50,681 bases of DNA from Nocardiopsis chromatogenes YIM 90109 (GCF_000341185.1 NZ_ANBH01000137.1:17984-68664); one strand, 5' to 3'; numbered from the stretch's first letter, positions 15,042 to 23,302 are shown. Notes: a model not told the origin generated them from the sequence alone. Made by a program: numbers and translations.

Positions 15042-15881
15042 ATGGACGCGACCCCCGCCACCGCCGCCCCCGGCGGCCGCATCACCGCCAACGGCGTGGA
15101 CATGTACTACGAGGTCCACGGGCAGGGCGAGCCGCTGGTGCTGCTGCACGGCGCCCTGGTGGGCATCGGGTCCTGCTTCGGCGCGCTCCTGCCCGAGCTG
15201 GCCCGGGAGCGCCGCGTGGTCGCTGTGGAGATGCAGGCGCACGGGCGCACCCCCGACATCGACCGGCCCCTGCGGGTCGAGCACCTGGCCGAGGACATCG
15301 CCGCACTGGTGGAGGGCCTGGAGCTGGGCGAGGTGGACGTGCTCGGCTACAGCTTGGGTGCGGCCGTGGCCTTCCAGCTCGCGCTCACCCGGCCCCACCT
15401 GGTGCACCGCCTGGTGCTGGTGTCGATGTCCTTCCGCGCCGAGGGCATGTACCCCGAGGTGGCCGCGGGCATCGGCGAGCTGACGCCGCAGGACCTGGAG
15501 GGCACCCCCTTCCATGAGGAGTACGTGGCCGTGGCCCCCGACCCGGAGGGCTGGTCCGGGCTGGTCGAGCGCGTCAAGGACATGGACGCCCCCGGCAACA
15601 CCCCCGAGTGGACGCCCGAGCAGGTGTCCTCGGTGGCCGCGCCGACGCTGCTGGCCCTGGGCGACTCCGACATCGTGCGCCCCGAGCACGCCGCCGCCAT
15701 GTTCCGCCTGCTGGGTGGGGGCGTCCCCGGCGACCTGACCGGGCTGCCCTCGGCGCGCCTGGCGGTGCTGCCCGGCACGACCCACATCGGCGCCATGGAG
15801 CGCGAGGAGTACCTGGCCCCCATGGTCGCCGAGTTCCTGGCCGCCGACGCCGAGGACGCCGGGAAGGCCGGGGCCTCCTAG
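15042..15881 (+). CDS. Alpha/beta hydrolase
   Basis: A 279-residue alpha/beta-hydrolase fold protein. The oxyanion region is LVLLHGALVGIGS, the nucleophile elbow GYSLGAA, the acid GDSD and the catalytic histidine in PGTTHIG, all in the expected order. ATG 15042 follows GAAAGGA. The substrate is not predictable. It is followed 79 bp later by a second hydrolase gene in the same direction, possibly an operon but not closely related in sequence. Confidence 0.85.
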   Translation: MDATPATAAPGGRITANGVDMYYEVHGQGEPLVLLHGALVGIGSCFGALLPELARERRVVAVEMQAHGRTPDIDRPLRVEHLAEDIAALVEGLELGEVDVLGYSLGAAVAFQLALTRPHLVHRLVLVSMSFRAEGMYPEVAAGIGELTPQDLEGTPFHEEYVAVAPDPEGWSGLVERVKDMDAPGNTPEWTPEQVSSVAAPTLLALGDSDIVRPEHAAAMFRLLGGGVPGDLTGLPSARLAVLPGTTHIGAMEREEYLAPMVAEFLAADAEDAGKAGAS

Positions 15882-15960
15882 ACCCCCGCAGCCCCCCCGG
15901 GGGCGCCGCAGAGGCCGCCCCCTCCCCCCTCCCGATACGAGCACCGACAGGAGAACACCG

Positions 15961-16761
15961 ATGGACGTGGCCACCTCACGCGACGGCACCCGCATCGCCT
16001 ACGACCGGCGCGGATCGGGCCCGGCGCTGATCCTGGTCGACGGCGCCCTGGGGCACCGGGCGTTCAATCCCCACGGGGCCGCCCTGGCCGACCTGTTGCA
16101 AGACGCCTTCACCGTGCACACCTACGACCGGCGGGGCCGCGGCGACAGCGGCGACAGCGGCCCCTACGCGGTCGAGCGCGAGATCGAGGACATCGAGGCG
16201 CTGATCCGCGCCGCGGGCGGGCGGGCCCACCTGTTCGGCATGTCCTCGGGGGCGGTGCTGGCGCTGGACGCGGCCGCGCACGGGCTGGCGGTGGAGGCGC
16301 TGGCGCTGTACGAGCCGCCGTTCATCGTGGACGGCTCCCGCCCGCCGCTGCCGCCGGACTACGCGGTGCGGGTGGGGGCGCTGGCCGCCGGGGGGCGGCG
16401 GGCCGAGGCGGTGGAGTACTTCATGACCGCCGCGGTGGGCCTGCCCGCCGAGCTGCTCGGGGGCATGCGCGAGGACCCCTCGTTCGCGCGGATGGAGCAG
16501 GTGGCGCACACCCTGGCCTACGACGCGGCGGTGATGGGCGGCACCATGTCCGGGGTTCCGCTGCCGCCGCACCGGTGGGCGTCGGTGACGGCGCCGGTGC
16601 TGGTGGCCGACGGCGGCAAGAGCGAGCACACCTTCGCCGACGCCGCCGACGCCCTGGCGGCGGTGCTGCGCGACGTGCGGCGGGTCACCCTGGACGGGCA
16701 GACCCACGACGTGGACCCCGAGGTGCTGGCGCCGGCGCTGCGGGACTTCTTCGCCCACTGA
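15961..16761 (+). CDS. Alpha/beta hydrolase
   Basis: A 266-residue alpha/beta hydrolase. The N-terminus reads SRDGTRIAYDRRGSGPALILVDGALGHR, with the nucleophile elbow FGMSSGA, a strand VTAPVLVADGG and the catalytic His in DGQTHDVDPEVLAPALRDFF. This is the common actinomycete type with a histidine right after GQTH. Usually the first part has G.GP...V.GA. It is preceded by ACAGGAGAACACCG, a good ribosome binding site. The substrate is unknown. It is convergent with the metal permease gene. Confidence 0.85.
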   Translation: MDVATSRDGTRIAYDRRGSGPALILVDGALGHRAFNPHGAALADLLQDAFTVHTYDRRGRGDSGDSGPYAVEREIEDIEALIRAAGGRAHLFGMSSGAVLALDAAAHGLAVEALALYEPPFIVDGSRPPLPPDYAVRVGALAAGGRRAEAVEYFMTAAVGLPAELLGGMREDPSFARMEQVAHTLAYDAAVMGGTMSGVPLPPHRWASVTAPVLVADGGKSEHTFADAADALAAVLRDVRRVTLDGQTHDVDPEVLAPALRDFFAH

Positions 16762-16790
16762 GGGCGCCGGGGCGCCGGGGTGCGGCTGCG

Positions 16791-16815
16791 GGCCCGGGGC
16801 CGCCGTCCCCGGGCC
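16791..16815. terminator. Bidirectional hairpin between hydrolase and metal permease genes
   Basis: Arms GGCCCGGGG (16791-16799) and CCCCGGGCC (16807-16815) with a 7-base loop lie in the 63-bp gap of a convergent gene pair. Confidence 0.5.
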
Positions 16816-16824
16816 GCCCGGGGG

Positions 16825-17739
16825 TCAGGGGGCGGCGGCCGGGTCGCGGCCGGCCCGGCCGGCCCTGGCGGCGCGGGCCTGCCCGGCCCTGCGCAGCGCT
16901 CCGGCGGCCACCCCGTGGCGCGGGGCGAACAGGTAGGCCAGGGCGAAGGCGCAGGCCTGCACCGCCACCACCGCGCCGCCGGTGGCCGCGTCCAGGTGGA
17001 AGCTCAGGTAGGTGCCCAGCACCGAGGCGGTCACCGACACGGCCACCGCGATCACCAGCATCCGCTCGAACCGGTCGGTGAGCAGGTAGGCGGTGGCGCC
17101 GGGGACGATGACCATGGCCACCACCAGGATGATGCCCACCGCCTGCAGGGCGACCACCACGGTCACCGCCAGCAGGCCCAGCAGCAGCGCCTCCAGGCGG
17201 CGCGGGCTGAGGCCGATGGCGTGGGCGTGCACCCGGTCGAAGGCGTACAGGGTCAGGTCGCGGTGCTTGGCCAGGACCACCGCCAGCACCGCCGCCCCGG
17301 CCGCCAGCACTTGGACGATGTCGCCGTCGGAGACGCCCAGCACGTTGCCGAACAGGATGTGCATCAGGTCGGTCTGGCTGGGGATCTTGGACACCAGCAG
17401 CACCCCCACCGCGAACAGGGCGGTGAAGACCACCCCGATGACGGCGTCCTCCTTGACCCGGGAGGTCCGGTTGACCACGCCGATCAGGGCGACCGACCCG
17501 GCGCCGAAGACCAGCGCCCCCACGGCGAAGGGCAGCCCCAGCATGTAGGACAGCACGACGCCGGGCAGCACGGCGTGCGAAACCGCATCTCCCAGCAGCG
17601 ACCAGCCGATCAGCGTCATCCAGCACGACAGCACGGCGCACACCGCCCCGGCGACCACGCTGACCAGCATGGCGCGCCACATGAAGTCGAACTGCAGCGG
17701 CACGGTGAACCACTGGACCAGCGCGTTCAGCGCGTCCAC
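16825..17739 (-). CDS. Metal (Mn-type) ABC transporter permease
   Basis: A 304-residue membrane protein of the ABC-3 family (MntB/ZnuB/PsaC group) with about eight or nine hydrophobic segments. It has the conserved stretch SWMTLIGWSLLGDAVSHAVLPGVVLSY in near-canonical form and the later VVAMVIVPGATAYLLTDRF region. It forms the transmembrane channel for a divalent metal. The GTG start at 17739 overlaps the ATPase gene by 13 bp and follows GGAGGAGGAG. It is last in the binding protein-ATPase-permease operon. The metal is inferred from the binding protein's ligand set. Confidence 0.9.
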   Translation of the reverse strand: MDALNALVQWFTVPLQFDFMWRAMLVSVVAGAVCAVLSCWMTLIGWSLLGDAVSHAVLPGVVLSYMLGLPFAVGALVFGAGSVALIGVVNRTSRVKEDAVIGVVFTALFAVGVLLVSKIPSQTDLMHILFGNVLGVSDGDIVQVLAAGAAVLAVVLAKHRDLTLYAFDRVHAHAIGLSPRRLEALLLGLLAVTVVVALQAVGIILVVAMVIVPGATAYLLTDRFERMLVIAVAVSVTASVLGTYLSFHLDAATGGAVVAVQACAFALAYLFAPRHGVAAGALRRAGQARAARAGRAGRDPAAAP

Positions 17740-18551
17740 GGCGACTCCTCCTCCCGGTCGTCCCCGGCGGGCCGGTCGGGTCCGCCGGGCCCTGCGGCGC
17801 CGAGGCCGAAGGCGCGGGCCAGGCGCTCGGGTGTGAGGACCTGCTCGGGCGGCCCGTCGGCCAGGACGCGGCGCTGCAGCAGCACCGCCCGGTCGCAGAA
17901 GCCGCCCACCCCGGCCAGGTCGTGGGTGGACACCAGCAGGGTGCGGCCCTCGGCGCGCATGGCGCCCAGCACCCCGGTGATGGTGGCCTCCGAGCCCTTG
18001 TCGACGCCGGCGAAGGGCTCGTCGAGCAGGAACACGTCGGCGCCCTGGGCGATGCCGCGGGCCACGAAGGCGCGTTTGCGCTGGCCTCCGGACAGGGCGC
18101 CGATCTGGCGGTGGGCCAGGCCGGTCAGGCCGGTGCGCTCCAGGGCGGCGTCCACGGCGTCGCGGTCGGCGCGGCGGGGGCGGCGGGTGGGGCCCATGTG
18201 CCCGTAGCGGCCCATCATGACGACGTCGGCCACCCGCACGGGGAAGGCCTGGTCGATGCGCTCGCTCTGCGGGACGTAGGCGACCAGCCCCTGCTTGCGG
18301 GCCCGGTCGGGGGTGCGGCCGTGCAGGCGCACCTGCCCGGCGGCCAGCGGGACCAGGCCGATGAGGGCGGAGAAGAGGGTGGACTTGCCCGAGCCGTTGG
18401 CGCCCAGCAGGGCGCACACGGTGCCCGGGTCCAGGGTCAGGTCGGCGCCGTCCAGGGCGAGCACGTCGCCGTAGCGGACGGTCAGGCCGCGGGCGTCGAT
18501 GGCCGGGGCGGCCACGGCGGCGGCCTCGGGGGCGCGGGCGGGTGCGGTCAC
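17727..18551 (-). CDS. Metal (Mn-type) ABC transporter ATP-binding protein
   Basis: A 274-residue ABC ATPase. The Walker A motif is GANGSGKST, the Q-loop is in YVPQSERID, the signature is LSGGQRKRAFVARG, Walker B is VFLLDEPFAGVD and the switch histidine is in VSTHDL. The YVPQ..R.D.....V..VV.MGRYG stretch is typical for manganese/zinc importers. A GTG start at 18551 overlaps the binding-protein stop (GTGA). The C-terminal 25 residues are a Pro/Gly/Asp-rich extension. It energises the downstream permease. Confidence 0.92.
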   Translation of the reverse strand: MTAPARAPEAAAVAAPAIDARGLTVRYGDVLALDGADLTLDPGTVCALLGANGSGKSTLFSALIGLVPLAAGQVRLHGRTPDRARKQGLVAYVPQSERIDQAFPVRVADVVMMGRYGHMGPTRRPRRADRDAVDAALERTGLTGLAHRQIGALSGGQRKRAFVARGIAQGADVFLLDEPFAGVDKGSEATITGVLGAMRAEGRTLLVSTHDLAGVGGFCDRAVLLQRRVLADGPPEQVLTPERLARAFGLGAAGPGGPDRPAGDDREEESPWTR

Positions 18552-19549
18552 GGGGTGTCGCCCCCTTCCTCTCGTTCGTCCTGCCGGGTGCCGTCGGGGC
18601 GGGAGGGCGGCGGGTCGGCGGGCTCGCCGGTCAGGCCCTCGACGATGGTCTGCGCGTCGTGGCCGAGCAGGTCCAGGTAGGTGGGCACGGGGCCGTCGGG
18701 GCCCGAGAGCGAGTCGACGTAGAGCTGTCCGGCGAAGCGGGCGCCGCTCTCCTCGGCGACCTGGCGCTGGGCCTTGTCGTTGACGGTGGTCTCGCAGAAG
18801 ACGGCGGGGACCTCGTTGTCGCGGACGAACTCCACGGCCGAGGCGATCTGCCGCGGGGTGCCCTGGGAGTCGGCGTTGACGGCCCACAGGTACTTCTCGT
18901 CGAGGCCGGTGTCGCGGGCCAGGTAGGAGAAGGCGCCCTCGCAGGTGACCAGGGCGCGGGAGCCGACGGGCAGGCCCTGCAGCTCGGTCCGCAGGTAGTC
19001 GCCGACCTCGGAGACGCGGTCGGTGTAGGCGCGGGCGTTGGCGGCGTAGTCGTCGGCGTGGTCGGGGTCGAGCTCGGTGAGGGCGTCGCGGATGTTGGCG
19101 ATGTACACGGCGGCGTTGTCGGGCGACATCCAGGCGTGGGGGTTGGCGCGGCCCTCGTACTCGCCCGCGGCGATGGGGATGGTCTCCACGCCCTCGGTGA
19201 GGGTGGCGGTGGGGGCGTCGATGCGGTCGGTGAACTGGGCGAACCAGCCCTCCAGGCCCAGGCCGTTGTCGAGGACGAGGGCGGCGTCCTGGGCGCGGAC
19301 GAGGTCGTCGGGGGTGGGCTGGTAGCCGTGGATCTCGGCGCCGGGGCGGGTGATGGACTCCACCTGCACGTGGTCGCCGGCGACGTTGCGGACCATGTCG
19401 GCGATGACGGTGAAGGTGGTCAGGACCTTGGGGCGGTCGTCGCCGCCGTCGGCGGGTGCCGCGCAGGCGGCGCCGCCGAGCAGGGCGGCGGTGAGCGAGA
19501 CCGCTCCCCACAGGCGGAGTGAGGAGGATCGACCGCGAATGTTCGGCAT
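18548..19549 (-). CDS. Manganese-type ABC transporter substrate-binding lipoprotein (cluster 9)
   Basis: A 333-residue protein with a lipoprotein signal (hydrophobic segment, then GAAC with Cys29). The metal ligands expected for this family are visible as H74, H138, E204 (TCEGAFSYL) and D279 (YVDSLS). A His-His-Glu-Asp set is typical of manganese binders such as PsaA, while zinc binders usually have a third His. So manganese is the likelier cargo. The start is ATG 19549; a TTG six bases earlier is less likely. No clear Shine-Dalgarno is present. It leads the three-gene importer operon. An MntR-like regulator lies 10 kb away at 29.2 kb. Confidence 0.88.
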   Translation of the reverse strand: MPNIRGRSSSLRLWGAVSLTAALLGGAACAAPADGGDDRPKVLTTFTVIADMVRNVAGDHVQVESITRPGAEIHGYQPTPDDLVRAQDAALVLDNGLGLEGWFAQFTDRIDAPTATLTEGVETIPIAAGEYEGRANPHAWMSPDNAAVYIANIRDALTELDPDHADDYAANARAYTDRVSEVGDYLRTELQGLPVGSRALVTCEGAFSYLARDTGLDEKYLWAVNADSQGTPRQIASAVEFVRDNEVPAVFCETTVNDKAQRQVAEESGARFAGQLYVDSLSGPDGPVPTYLDLLGHDAQTIVEGLTGEPADPPPSRPDGTRQDEREEGGDTP

Positions 19550-19573
19550 GCCCAACTTTTACCACAGGTGGGC
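19550..19573. promoter_or_regulatory. Imperfect dyad before the metal importer start
   Basis: GCCCAAC (19550-19556) and GGTGGGC (19567-19573) are inverted with one mismatch around an AT-rich centre, immediately upstream of the importer ATG. It is a possible metalloregulator site, but it does not match a box I recognise. Confidence 0.25.
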
Positions 19574-19988
19574 TGAACTCGCTGTTTCGGGCCGTGGACG
19601 TCATGCGTTGCGGCGGCCCCGGCCGCCCTGTCGGCGCCTTCGGCCCTGGCCGCGGACGCCGTGCTCTGCCAGGATGCGGCCATGGACACCGACCGAAAGG
19701 CCGATGCCGCGTAGGCGGCCGGGACGAGTCCGTGCCGAGGAGCGCGTCCGCATGGAACTGCGCCGCCGGGCACGAAGTGGCGAACACGACACGATCGACG
19801 GGCTGTCGGCCGCGACCATGGCCCGGATCCGCCGCATCGAGGTCCTCCACCCGCGGATGTATCCGGGGTTCACAGGCGATCGGACCAGCTCCGCAGCGGA
19901 CCGAAAGAGCCGGTCAGGGCGTTGAGGGCGGGGTGCGGAAGCACGTGGATAGCTTTACGCCTCTCCGTCGACCCTCGAAGATGCGGCT
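19574..19988. other. Intergenic stretch, possible small gene only
   Basis: About 415 bp between the metal importer and the carrier-protein gene. The GC level falls toward the right end. I see no recognised gene; one short coding-like frame at 19704-19925 is listed separately. The junction at about 19930-19988 is AT-richer and may contain the promoter for the carrier-protein gene. Confidence 0.5.
19704..19925 (+). CDS. Possible small hypothetical protein or gene remnant
   Basis: A 73-codon frame from ATG 19704. Its central part has high-GC third positions and a sensible helical composition (RAEERVRMELRRRARSGEHDTIDGLSAATMARIRRIEVLHPRM in two pieces, residues about 10-55). GAAAGG lies just upstream but only three bases from the ATG. 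I recognise no family. It may be the tail of a lost gene. Low confidence. Confidence 0.28.
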   Translation: MPRRRPGRVRAEERVRMELRRRARSGEHDTIDGLSAATMARIRRIEVLHPRMYPGFTGDRTSSAADRKSRSGR

Positions 19989-20810
19989 ATGGATCCAGGT
20001 GTCGCGGCCTTGCTAGGGGCCCTTCTCGCTTTAATCGGCACAACGATTACGGCTGTTCTGACCAGTTGGTCAGCGCATCGCCAGACTCGAGCCCAGGCTC
20101 TCGTTCAGCACGAACAGCGACAACGGGAACAACAGGAAGAAGCACACGCGACGTTCCTCGCAACTGCAGCACAGAGCCGTGATGAGTTGGGCGACCTACT
20201 GCGCCTCCTGCGGTCGCAGCCCAGCCATCCGCGTATCGGGCAGCAGCTTGAACAGGCCCGATCACACGTCCGCGCCGTCCACCATGCTGGGGCGACGGTC
20301 GCTCTCAAGGGGCCCCCTGAAGTGCTGGAAGCTCGCCATCACGTGGAGAGCGGCGTGGCGATGTTCTTCGCCAGTCTGGCTGCCGCTCATGACGAGATCG
20401 CCGTCGGCGCCACCGGCTCCGAATACTTGCGCTCATGCGCACGCCAACAGTTGCAACTGCGCGGTGCGATGGAGCAGTTCGCGCATGCCGCTCGTCTTGC
20501 GACAGCACCACCCCCGGCAACAGTCGAGGACCAGGTCAACAGAGCAGAGCGAACTGCCATCGAAGCTGCTGATGGTGCGACCTTGTCCTGGTTGGTCGGC
20601 ATGACCGCAGATCTACTTCATGAAGCCCCGCAGCAGGTTGACCCGACGGAGTCCCCGTTGTCTCTCGGGCTGGACTCCATCCAATACATGCAACTTACGC
20701 GAGCAGCCAAGGAGCAGTTCGAGGTTCCGCTGGAGGAACTCTGGGATCTGCGCTCAGCTTCTCTTGCTCGGATCGCAAACCACCTGGAGGAGTCGCACCG
20801 CTCTGTGTGA
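19989..20810 (+). CDS. Membrane-anchored orphan protein with C-terminal acyl/peptidyl carrier (phosphopantetheine) domain
   Basis: A 273-residue protein of unusual layout. Residues about 5-27 form one transmembrane helix. Residues about 28-55 are Gln/Glu/Arg-rich and likely coiled coil. Residues 56-205 are helical with no family I recognise. Residues about 208-270 look like an acyl/peptidyl carrier domain: SPLSLGLDSIQYMQL, with Ser230 in the GLDS motif as the 4'-phosphopantetheine site, then AAKEQFEVPLEELWDLRSASLARIANHLEE. No ketosynthase, adenylation or other assembly-line gene is nearby. Codon 15 is TTA (20031-20033), rare in actinomycetes and bldA-dependent in Streptomyces. The GC content is clearly below that of the neighbours. 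The cargo and partner are unknown. Confidence 0.75.
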   Translation: MDPGVAALLGALLALIGTTITAVLTSWSAHRQTRAQALVQHEQRQREQQEEAHATFLATAAQSRDELGDLLRLLRSQPSHPRIGQQLEQARSHVRAVHHAGATVALKGPPEVLEARHHVESGVAMFFASLAAAHDEIAVGATGSEYLRSCARQQLQLRGAMEQFAHAARLATAPPPATVEDQVNRAERTAIEAADGATLSWLVGMTADLLHEAPQQVDPTESPLSLGLDSIQYMQLTRAAKEQFEVPLEELWDLRSASLARIANHLEESHRSV

Positions 20811-20839
20811 CAGGGAATGACATATTTTCTGTCACACAG
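20803..20839 (+). terminator. Terminator hairpin after the carrier-protein gene
   Basis: Perfect 11-base arms CTGTGTGACAG (20803-20813) and CTGTCACACAG (20829-20839) flank an AT-rich 15-base loop. The left arm includes the stop codon. It is a good hairpin without a following U-run. Confidence 0.6.
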
Positions 20840-21047
20840 GCTGACTCGTGCCCCGAGCGGCCTGGGCCGCGGCCTCCGGGCTCGAGGGCGGCTCCGTAAC
20901 GTTCTCTGCCACATGTCTGGGAAGAGCCGCGACCGTCCACCCCCTCCCCCGGCCCGGCGCGCTCACCCTGGCCCTGGCCAGCGCCGACTTCCTGGACCGG
21001 TTCCGCGCCCAGGCGCACAACCACCGCGCCTACCCCCAGACCCGTGC

Positions 21048-21216
21048 CGCTGATGGCACTTCAGCGCGAGCACCACCGCGAACAGCGCCCCGGGGGTGCT
21101 GGTCAGCTTGGTCGCCCACGTGGTCTCGTCGGGGTTGGGGGGAAGGACACGTGCAGCATCCGCGCTGAGGTCAACTTCTTGAACCGCGGGTAGGCCGTGC
21201 GCTCGATCGAGGTCAC
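21048..21216 (-). pseudogene. Tn3-family transposase N-terminal remnant (frameshifted)
   Basis: From GTG 21216 (after GGAGAGG) the first frame reads TSIERTAYPRFKKLTSARML, the standard start of Tn3-family transposases (DUF4158 region). The homology jumps to another frame near 21136 and goes on as NPDETTWATKLTS and LFAVVLALKCHQR, matching the next conserved block of the same domain. A one-base loss in a C-run near 21136-21142 explains the jump. The remaining roughly 900 residues of a Tn3 transposase are absent. It is a relic of a transposon, read toward the carrier-protein gene. Confidence 0.65.
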
Positions 21217-21320
21217 CGGCAGCCCTCTCCGGATGGGGGCAACGACCGCCGAACACGGTACGGCGGCCGGACACGGCGTCCCCGGCACTTCACCGAACCG
21301 CAACGGAACAGGCGCGCAAC

Positions 21321-21416
21321 GGCCTTGCGCGCCTGCTCCACGACGTCGGTGCAACCCCGCAGGTAGTCCTCCCTGTCTTCGGGGTCCACGGTGATGTGTC
21401 CGGCGATGATGAGCAT
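21321..21416 (-). pseudogene. Truncated antibiotic biosynthesis monooxygenase (ABM) gene start
   Basis: ATG 21416 follows a good GGGAGG site. The product begins MLIIAGHITVDPEDREDYL and DVVEQARKA, which is the first strand and helix of small ABM/YgiN-type proteins (normally about 95-100 residues). After about 32 residues the similarity stops exactly at an 11-bp inverted repeat, and the rest is unrelated. It looks cut by the event that brought the Tn3 piece. Confidence 0.6.
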
Positions 21417-21631
21417 GGTGCCTCCCGTGTCGGCTCTGCGGTGCCCCACCGGCCGCAGGGGCGCCACCGGTAGGCCTCGGAGAGCCGTGCATACTCATCG
21501 GTGCCCGGCCCTGCTCGAACCGGCGGCGCCGCCGCAAGGCACGGGGGAGAGTCGGGGCGCCGCCAGGCCTTCGATCTAGGCTGGCCTTGCCGGGCGGGGC
21601 GCCCGGGGTAGCGACGACGGGAGGGCGATCG

Positions 21632-22363
21632 ATGGCCGTGGCCGCCGGACGGTCGGGGCTGGACCGTGTGCTGGACGAGGCTGCCCGGATCAACGCCTTC
21701 TTCGCGGTCGAGCGCTCCCCCGCCGGGCGTGTGCGGCCCATGGAGGACCTCTGGGCCGACGGCGCGTTCCTGTCCGCCCGCATCGACGCGGTCCGCGAAC
21801 GCCTGGCCTCGCGTGCCGGGCGCCCGCTCGGCGACGTCGAACCGCGCGTGGCCGCCTCGATCTTCTTCCAGGGCATCGCCTCGCGGCTGCTCTCACCCGC
21901 CGTGGCCGCGGTGCTCATCGGCGGCGTGCTCCCCGACCGGCGGGCCCTCGGCTGGCACGCCGACGGCCCCACCCTGGCCCTGGCGCGCACAGGGGAGCCC
22001 GGGGCGCGGGTCGCCCCCGGGGACGAGGCCGAAGCCCTGGCCGGAGCCGCGCTGGAGGGCATGCTCGCCCCGCTGCTGGAGGCCGTGCGCGGCCGGGTCA
22101 AGGTGGCGCCGCGGCTGCTATGGGGCAACGCCGCATCCTCCCTGGCGGGCACGGTGGCCGCCCTGGCCGCCGCCCGCCCCGCACTGGCCGGTCCGGCCGT
22201 CGGGCTCGGGGAAGCGCTGATGGGCCGACCGCCCCTGCACGGCCTGGGCGGGCCCGGACCCGGGGGAACGATGGCCGACTCCTTCGTCCGCCGGACCTGC
22301 TGCCTGTACTACCGCATCCCCGGGTGCGGCAAGTGCGGCGACTGCGCCTTGCTGGAGCGGTGA
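21632..22363 (+). CDS. FhuF-like (2Fe-2S) ferric-siderophore reductase family protein
   Basis: A 243-residue protein. The C-terminus carries the FhuF cysteine motif C-C-x10-C-x2-C (RRTCCLYY...KCGDCALL), which in E. coli FhuF binds an unusual [2Fe-2S] cluster used to reduce ferric siderophores in the cytoplasm. The middle contains the conserved PRLLWGNAASSLAG stretch. ATG 21632 follows GGGAGG. No siderophore transporter is adjacent. It is convergent with the sugar permease gene, with a palindrome between them. Confidence 0.85.
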   Translation: MAVAAGRSGLDRVLDEAARINAFFAVERSPAGRVRPMEDLWADGAFLSARIDAVRERLASRAGRPLGDVEPRVAASIFFQGIASRLLSPAVAAVLIGGVLPDRRALGWHADGPTLALARTGEPGARVAPGDEAEALAGAALEGMLAPLLEAVRGRVKVAPRLLWGNAASSLAGTVAALAAARPALAGPAVGLGEALMGRPPLHGLGGPGPGGTMADSFVRRTCCLYYRIPGCGKCGDCALLER

Positions 22364-22368
22364 GCGGC

Positions 22369-22386
22369 GGCCCCGGCGCCGGGGCC
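22369..22386. terminator. Short palindrome between convergent genes
   Basis: A perfect 18-bp palindrome (GGCCCCGGC / GCCGGGGCC) fills the 24-bp gap between the FhuF-like gene and the sugar permease gene. It is a plausible bidirectional terminator, with a small loop only if the centre opens. Confidence 0.4.
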
Positions 22387-22387
22387 C

Positions 22388-23302
22388 TCACCCCTTCAGC
22401 GCCCCGGCCATCAGACCGCGCATGAAGTAGCGGCCCAGCACCAGGTAGATCACCAGCGTCGGCAGCGACGCCAGAACCGCGGCGGCCATCTGCTGGTTGT
22501 AGGGCACCACCATCGATCCGGCCACGTTGTTCAGCTGCACCGTCACCGGCCAGCTCCCCGGGCCCGTCAGGAACACCGCGAACAGGAAGTCGTTCCACGC
22601 CGAGGTGACCTGCCAGATCAGCGCCACCGCGAACGCCGGTGCCGACACCGGCAGCACCACGTGGGCGTAGGTCCGCAGCAGCCCGGCGCCGTCCACCCGC
22701 GCCGCCTCGATCAGGGTCTGGGGCAGCGAGGAGTAGTAGTTGCGGAAGATCAGCGTGCAGATCGGGATGCCGTAGACGGTGTGCGCCAGGATCAGCGGGA
22801 ACAGCCCGCCCATCAGCCCGGCCCCCACCAGCATCTGCTGCAGCGGGATCATCACCGCCTGGTAGGGGATGAACATCCCGAACAGGAACAGTGTGAACAC
22901 GGTGTCGGCGCCCGGGAAGCGCCACTTGGACAGCACGTACCCGTTCAGCGACCCCAGCAGCGCCGCGGCCGCCGCGCTGGGCACCACCAGCCTGACGCTG
23001 TTCCACAGCCCCGCCCCCAGCGCCTCCCAGGCCGCCGACCACCCCTCCAGGCTCCAGGTCTGCGGCGGCAGCCAGGCCCGGTCGGCCCCGGCCTCGGCGA
23101 AAGGCTTGAACCCGGTGACCACCAGCACGTACAGCGGCATCAGGAACACCGCCGCCAGCAGCACCAGCACGGTGAACCGCACCGCCGGGCCGACCCGGCC
23201 GCCGCCCGGCGCCCGCCCCGATCCGCCTCGCCGCCGCTCGGCCGCCGCGCCCGCACCGCGCACGGCCCCGGCGGCCGCCGTCCCGCCCCCTGCGCGGCTC
23301 AT
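22388..23302 (-). CDS. Carbohydrate ABC transporter permease (MalG-type)
   Basis: A 304-residue binding-protein-dependent permease with a long Arg/Gly-rich N-terminus and six hydrophobic segments. The EAA loop is LIEAARVDGAGLLRTYAHVVLP, as in MalG-type proteins. The C-terminal signature YFMRGLMAGALKG is typical of sugar permeases of this class. ATG 23302 overlaps the stop of the upstream permease gene (ATGA). It forms the channel with the other permease. It ends the three-gene operon; no ATPase gene follows. Confidence 0.9.
   Translation of the reverse strand: MSRAGGGTAAAGAVRGAGAAAERRRGGSGRAPGGGRVGPAVRFTVLVLLAAVFLMPLYVLVVTGFKPFAEAGADRAWLPPQTWSLEGWSAAWEALGAGLWNSVRLVVPSAAAAALLGSLNGYVLSKWRFPGADTVFTLFLFGMFIPYQAVMIPLQQMLVGAGLMGGLFPLILAHTVYGIPICTLIFRNYYSSLPQTLIEAARVDGAGLLRTYAHVVLPVSAPAFAVALIWQVTSAWNDFLFAVFLTGPGSWPVTVQLNNVAGSMVVPYNQQMAAAVLASLPTLVIYLVLGRYFMRGLMAGALKG

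Larger units (their letters stand above)
20840..21631. other. Gene-poor scar with transposase and monooxygenase relics
   Basis: About 790 bp with no intact gene. On the minus strand it holds a broken N-terminal piece of a Tn3-family transposase and the first third of an antibiotic-biosynthesis-monooxygenase gene (listed separately). An 11-bp perfect inverted repeat (21309-21319 and 21325-21335, CAGGCGCGCAA type) sits at the end of the monooxygenase fragment. The remaining parts show nothing I recognise. Confidence 0.6.
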
